From an uncultured bacterium (GTDB lineage: Bacteria > Bacteroidota > Bacteroidia > Chitinophagales > CAIODY01): a stretch of DNA of 18,099 bases. Made by a program: the position numbers and the translations under genes. The notes under the pieces are model-generated. The model worked only from the letters and a program-made list of their open reading frames with translations, was not told the origin of the DNA and searched no databases. The stretch covers positions 1 to 18,099 of the forward strand of contig CAIQHW010000513.1 of assembly GCA_903871715.1 (NCBI GenBank), in the 5' to 3' direction. Below, one piece after another: positions 15,235 through 18,099 of the stretch; positions within the stretch are counted from its first letter, which is position 1, and each line of letters starts with the position of its first letter.

Positions 15235-17415
15235 GTGTCTTTTCCATTTTTTCCACAACACGACCAGATGGACTGTGGTCCAGCTTGCCTTCGCATGGTG
15301 TCGGCTTACTATGGAAAAAAATATTCGTTGCAACATTTGCGCAATTTGATGTACCTCACCAAAAGTGGTGTGAGCATGCTTTCCATCAGCACAGCCGCTG
15401 AAAAAATTGGTTTGCGAAGCATGGCTGCCAAAGCCAAATGGGATGATTTAAAAGATAAAGTGCCATTTCCATGTGTGCTATTTTGGGAGCAACAACATTT
15501 TGTGGTTTTGTATAAAATCAAAGGCGAAACCGCTTACATAGCCGACCCTGGGCATGGTTTGATAAAAATTCCGAAACACGAATTGGAGAAAAGTTTTTAT
15601 GGTAAAGACAACGATTATGGACTAACCATGATGTTTGAGCCCACGCCAGCATTTTACGAAAATGAAATGGTAGCAGAAGAAAAACAAAATTCGCTGACTT
15701 ATTTATTTGGCTATCTCAAAAATTATCGGCAGTTAATTTTTCAATTGTTTATTGGATTATTGGTTGGTAGTGTGTTTGATTTAATCATGCCATTCCTTAC
15801 CCAATCAATGGTTGACAAGGGTATCAACTATCAAAATTTGAGTTTTGTCAATTTAATTTTGATTGCACAAGTAATGATTTTTTTTAGCCGAATAATTATC
15901 GACATGGTGCGCAATCGCATTTTGCTGCATGTTGGTTTTCGAGTCAACATTTCTTTGTTGAGCGATTATTTGTATAAAATCATGCAATTGCCCGTTAGTT
16001 TTTTTGAATCAAAAATGTTGGGCGATATCACACAACGCATTTTAGACCACAAGCGCATTCAAAATTTTTTAACGCAAACCAGCCTCCAAACGCTATTTGG
16101 CATGTTTAACTTGTTGGTATTTTCAGTGGTGCTAATGTTTTTTAGTTGGAAAATTGTAGCCATCTTTTTAATCGGTAGCATACTTTCCATTGCATGGATT
16201 TTGATTTTTCAAAAGCGCATGAAAAACTTAGATTACATGCTTTTTAAACGACAGGCAATGCACCAAAGTTCGCTCCACGAGCTTCTTGCAGGTATGCCCG
16301 AAATAAAATTGAATGGTACCGAAAAACAAAAACGATGGGATTGGGAACGCATCCAAATTCAAATGTTTCAAGTGAATATGAAAATGCTAAACACTTTGCA
16401 ATTGCAACAAGTGGGCAGCGGATTTTTTAATCAATTGCGCAACATTATTGTGTCGTATGTGGCTGCCCGATTGGTGATTGACGGACAAATTACTTTGGGT
16501 AGCATGATGGCAATTTCATACATCATCGGGCAAATGAGTGCACCAATTGAAAGGCTGCTCGATTTTTTCCGTTCGCTGCAAGATGCACAAAATAGTTTAG
16601 AAAGATTGGGCGAAGTGAACACGATGAAAAATGAGGTAAACGAGCAGCAGCAAGTGATTCACGAAGTGCCAGAAAATAAGACCATCACTATTCAAAATGT
16701 TTCGTTTGGTTATGAAGGACCAAATCATGCACAAGTTTTGAAAGATATTTCGTTTGTCGTGCCCGAAGGAAAAGTAACCGCAATCGTAGGTACAAGCGGC
16801 AGCGGCAAAACTACGATACTAAAATTGTTGTTGAAATTTTATGAAACACAGCAAGGCGAAATTATGGTGAGTGATGTAAATTTAAACACCATCAACTCGG
16901 AAGTGTGGCGAAGCCGCATTGGTGCGGTGATGCAAGATGGTTATATTTTTACTGATTCTATCACTAAAAATATTACTGGCAGCGATGAAAATGTGGATAC
17001 TGCCCGCTTGCTACAAGCCATTAAAATAGCCAATATCGAGCGATTTATAAAAATATTGCCCAATGGTTTATCTACAAAAATTGGTAGTGGTGGCGATGGG
17101 TTGAGCATGGGACAAAGGCAACGTATTTTAATTGCAAGAGCGGTTTATAAAAACCCCGACTATTTATTTTTTGATGAAGCCACTAGTTCGTTGGACGCAA
17201 ATAATGAAAAACACATCATGGAGCAGTTGGATGAATTTTGCAAAGATAAAACGGTGGTAATTATTGCACACCGATTAAGTACAGTAAAAAATGCACATCA
17301 AATTTTAGTATTGGAAGAAGGCAGAGTGGTGGAAAGCGGCAACCATCAAGCATTAACAGATGCTCGTGGAAAATATTATGAGTTGGTAAAAAATCAGTTG
17401 GAGTTGGGAAGTTAA
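15235..17415 (+). CDS. Peptidase-containing ABC transporter (C39 bacteriocin-processing type, PCAT)
   Basis: 726 residues: an N-terminal C39 cysteine protease, six membrane helices, and a C-terminal ATPase. Such proteins cut the leader from a secreted peptide, usually after Gly-Gly, and pump it across the inner membrane. Protease residues are present: Cys14 in QMDCGPACLRM, His88 in QQHFVVLY, Asp104 in IADPGHG. Membrane helices lie at about 165-187, 203-223, 290-325 (two) and 400-432. ATPase motifs: Walker A GTSGSGKT (519-526), Q-loop Gln567, signature LSMGQ (623-627, Met for the usual Gly), Walker B YLFFDE (643-648), H-loop His679. The GTG start puts the catalytic Cys at the normal distance from the N-terminus, and a TAA lies seven codons upstream. 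The HlyD-type gene 98 bp downstream is its expected partner. The cargo is not identified. Confidence 0.93.
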   Translation: MSFPFFPQHDQMDCGPACLRMVSAYYGKKYSLQHLRNLMYLTKSGVSMLSISTAAEKIGLRSMAAKAKWDDLKDKVPFPCVLFWEQQHFVVLYKIKGETAYIADPGHGLIKIPKHELEKSFYGKDNDYGLTMMFEPTPAFYENEMVAEEKQNSLTYLFGYLKNYRQLIFQLFIGLLVGSVFDLIMPFLTQSMVDKGINYQNLSFVNLILIAQVMIFFSRIIIDMVRNRILLHVGFRVNISLLSDYLYKIMQLPVSFFESKMLGDITQRILDHKRIQNFLTQTSLQTLFGMFNLLVFSVVLMFFSWKIVAIFLIGSILSIAWILIFQKRMKNLDYMLFKRQAMHQSSLHELLAGMPEIKLNGTEKQKRWDWERIQIQMFQVNMKMLNTLQLQQVGSGFFNQLRNIIVSYVAARLVIDGQITLGSMMAISYIIGQMSAPIERLLDFFRSLQDAQNSLERLGEVNTMKNEVNEQQQVIHEVPENKTITIQNVSFGYEGPNHAQVLKDISFVVPEGKVTAIVGTSGSGKTTILKLLLKFYETQQGEIMVSDVNLNTINSEVWRSRIGAVMQDGYIFTDSITKNITGSDENVDTARLLQAIKIANIERFIKILPNGLSTKIGSGGDGLSMGQRQRILIARAVYKNPDYLFFDEATSSLDANNEKHIMEQLDEFCKDKTVVIIAHRLSTVKNAHQILVLEEGRVVESGNHQALTDARGKYYELVKNQLELGS

Positions 17416-17417
17416 TG

Positions 17418-17458
17418 CAATTTGAAGATTTGAAAATGAAAATTCAAAAATCAAATTG
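17418..17458 (+). other. Hairpin between the C39 transporter and HlyD genes
   Basis: Nested inverted repeats: CAATTTGA (17418-17425) with TCAAATTG (17451-17458), and inside them TTTGAA (17429-17434) with TTCAAA (17443-17448) around an 8-base loop. No T run follows, so it does not look like a terminator. It may be an mRNA processing or stability element that sets different levels of the two gene products. Confidence 0.35.
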
Positions 17459-17513
17459 ATGAATGAAAAAATATTCGAGCGTTTGTAGCAAATAAAAAAA
17501 TGAAAAAACAAAA

Positions 17514-18099
17514 ATGAGTAACTACGCCAGCAATAGCGAAGATATTGTTAGCAAGCCACCCAGTTGGCTTACAAGGTGGGGCATCATCATTGTGGCTGCC
17601 ACGGTGGCTTTCTTTTTTTTGATGGCTGCGCTCATTCATTATCCTGATGCAGTGGTGGGTGAAATTGTAATTACATCTTCTACGCCACCAGCAAAATTGT
17701 ATGCCATTACTTCGGGAAAAATTGTGCGACTGTTTATCAAAAATAACGACACGGTGAAACAAGGCGATTGCTTGGCAATGCTTGAAAACAGTGCATCCTA
17801 CGCCGATGTGGTGGAATTGAAAAAAGAAATTGAATCGGTGCAAATTGATAGTTTGCTTGCCATTGAACCACACACGAAAAAAAAATTGGCGCATGATGAA
17901 ATGCCACAAATCAATCAAATGCTGCAAGTGGGCGAATTGCAAAATACCTTCAATCAATTTTATAATGCATTGCTAAAATATCAAGTGGTGATAGGCGATA
18001 AATCGTACAACAAAATTGCAACCACTCTAAAAAAACAACTTCGCGAATACGATGAATTGAATGCGCAACTGGCAGAGCAAAATAATATTTTGAATAAAA
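17514..18099 (+). CDS. HlyD-family membrane fusion (adaptor) protein, N-terminal part (3' end outside window)
   Basis: The first 195 residues of a periplasmic adaptor that links an inner-membrane ABC exporter to an outer-membrane channel. A short cytoplasmic N-terminus (to about 20) leads to one membrane helix at about 22-41. The lipoyl-like half-motif follows at about 50-92: GEIVITSS, then ITSGKIVRLFIKNNDTVKQGDCLAMLEN. From about 98 the sequence is rich in Lys, Glu, Gln and Leu, as expected for the alpha-helical hairpin. This matches HlyD partners of C39 ABC transporters, and the gene directly follows one. ATG 17514 overlaps the stop of a five-codon frame (MKKQK, 17500-17517) as ATGA, which may aid translation or be chance. 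The frame is open to the right edge, so about half the protein is missing. Confidence 0.88.
   Translation, partial: MSNYASNSEDIVSKPPSWLTRWGIIIVAATVAFFFLMAALIHYPDAVVGEIVITSSTPPAKLYAITSGKIVRLFIKNNDTVKQGDCLAMLENSASYADVVELKKEIESVQIDSLLAIEPHTKKKLAHDEMPQINQMLQVGELQNTFNQFYNALLKYQVVIGDKSYNKIATTLKKQLREYDELNAQLAEQNNILNK

Noticed and set aside
17459..17517. Chain of three tiny frames (9, 10 and 5 codons) before the HlyD gene
   Set aside because: Too short to support as genes. A-rich sequence gives ATG-AAA runs easily; only the ATGA overlap at 17514 is noted as possibly useful for coupling.
17451..17957. 168-codon open frame on the minus strand
   Set aside because: It lies opposite the HlyD gene, whose frame has clear domain features. 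The minus frame has low-complexity His/Phe-rich text and no recognisable domain.

Overview
The window looks like chromosomal DNA of an AT-rich member of the Bacteroidota. Four things point there: a bacillithiol-synthesis gene of bshC type, a type IX secretion system (T9SS) plug protein, a giant secreted protein ending in a T9SS type B sorting domain, and promoter-like TAnnTTTG boxes of the Bacteroidota kind. The order or family cannot be fixed from the sequence alone. I see no rRNA, tRNA, CRISPR array, insertion sequence or phage gene.

Layout. Bases 1-1494 (+) hold the 3' half of bshC, which runs off the left edge, joined by an ATGA overlap to a plsC-type acyltransferase. Bases 1588-2274 (+) encode a small secreted protein, probably an outer-membrane beta barrel. 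Three leftward genes follow as a likely operon, transcribed from about 6300 down to 2242: a PcaF-type thiolase, the T9SS plug protein (DUF5103 family), and a polytopic GT-C-like glycosyltransferase. The last gene overlaps the beta-barrel gene tail to tail by 33 bp. A DedA-like membrane protein (6569-7132, +) comes next.

The centre of the window is one 7.2 kb gene (7232-14398, +). It encodes a 2388-residue secreted protein: signal peptide, DUF7948-like N-terminal region, seven SBBP blades (one beta propeller), 19 SprB-like repeats of about 77 residues, a PKD-like domain, and a type B T9SS sorting domain. Most of its repeats are unusually rich in cysteine, and many carry a D-[ST]-x motif at the same place. 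It has the best promoter in the window and starts at TTG. A leftward half-size EamA transporter gene (14444-14857) converges on it.

On the right, a C39-peptidase ABC transporter (15235-17415, +) is followed by the start of its HlyD-type adaptor gene (17514 to the edge). Together these are an export system for a peptide with a cleaved leader; no convincing precursor gene is visible.

Functional links. The plug protein belongs to the same secretion machinery that should carry the giant protein to the surface. The GT-C-like enzyme could in principle glycosylate secreted proteins, but that is inference. The C39/HlyD pair is a separate export route. The giant cysteine-rich protein and the possible substrate of the C39 transporter are the parts most worth following up.
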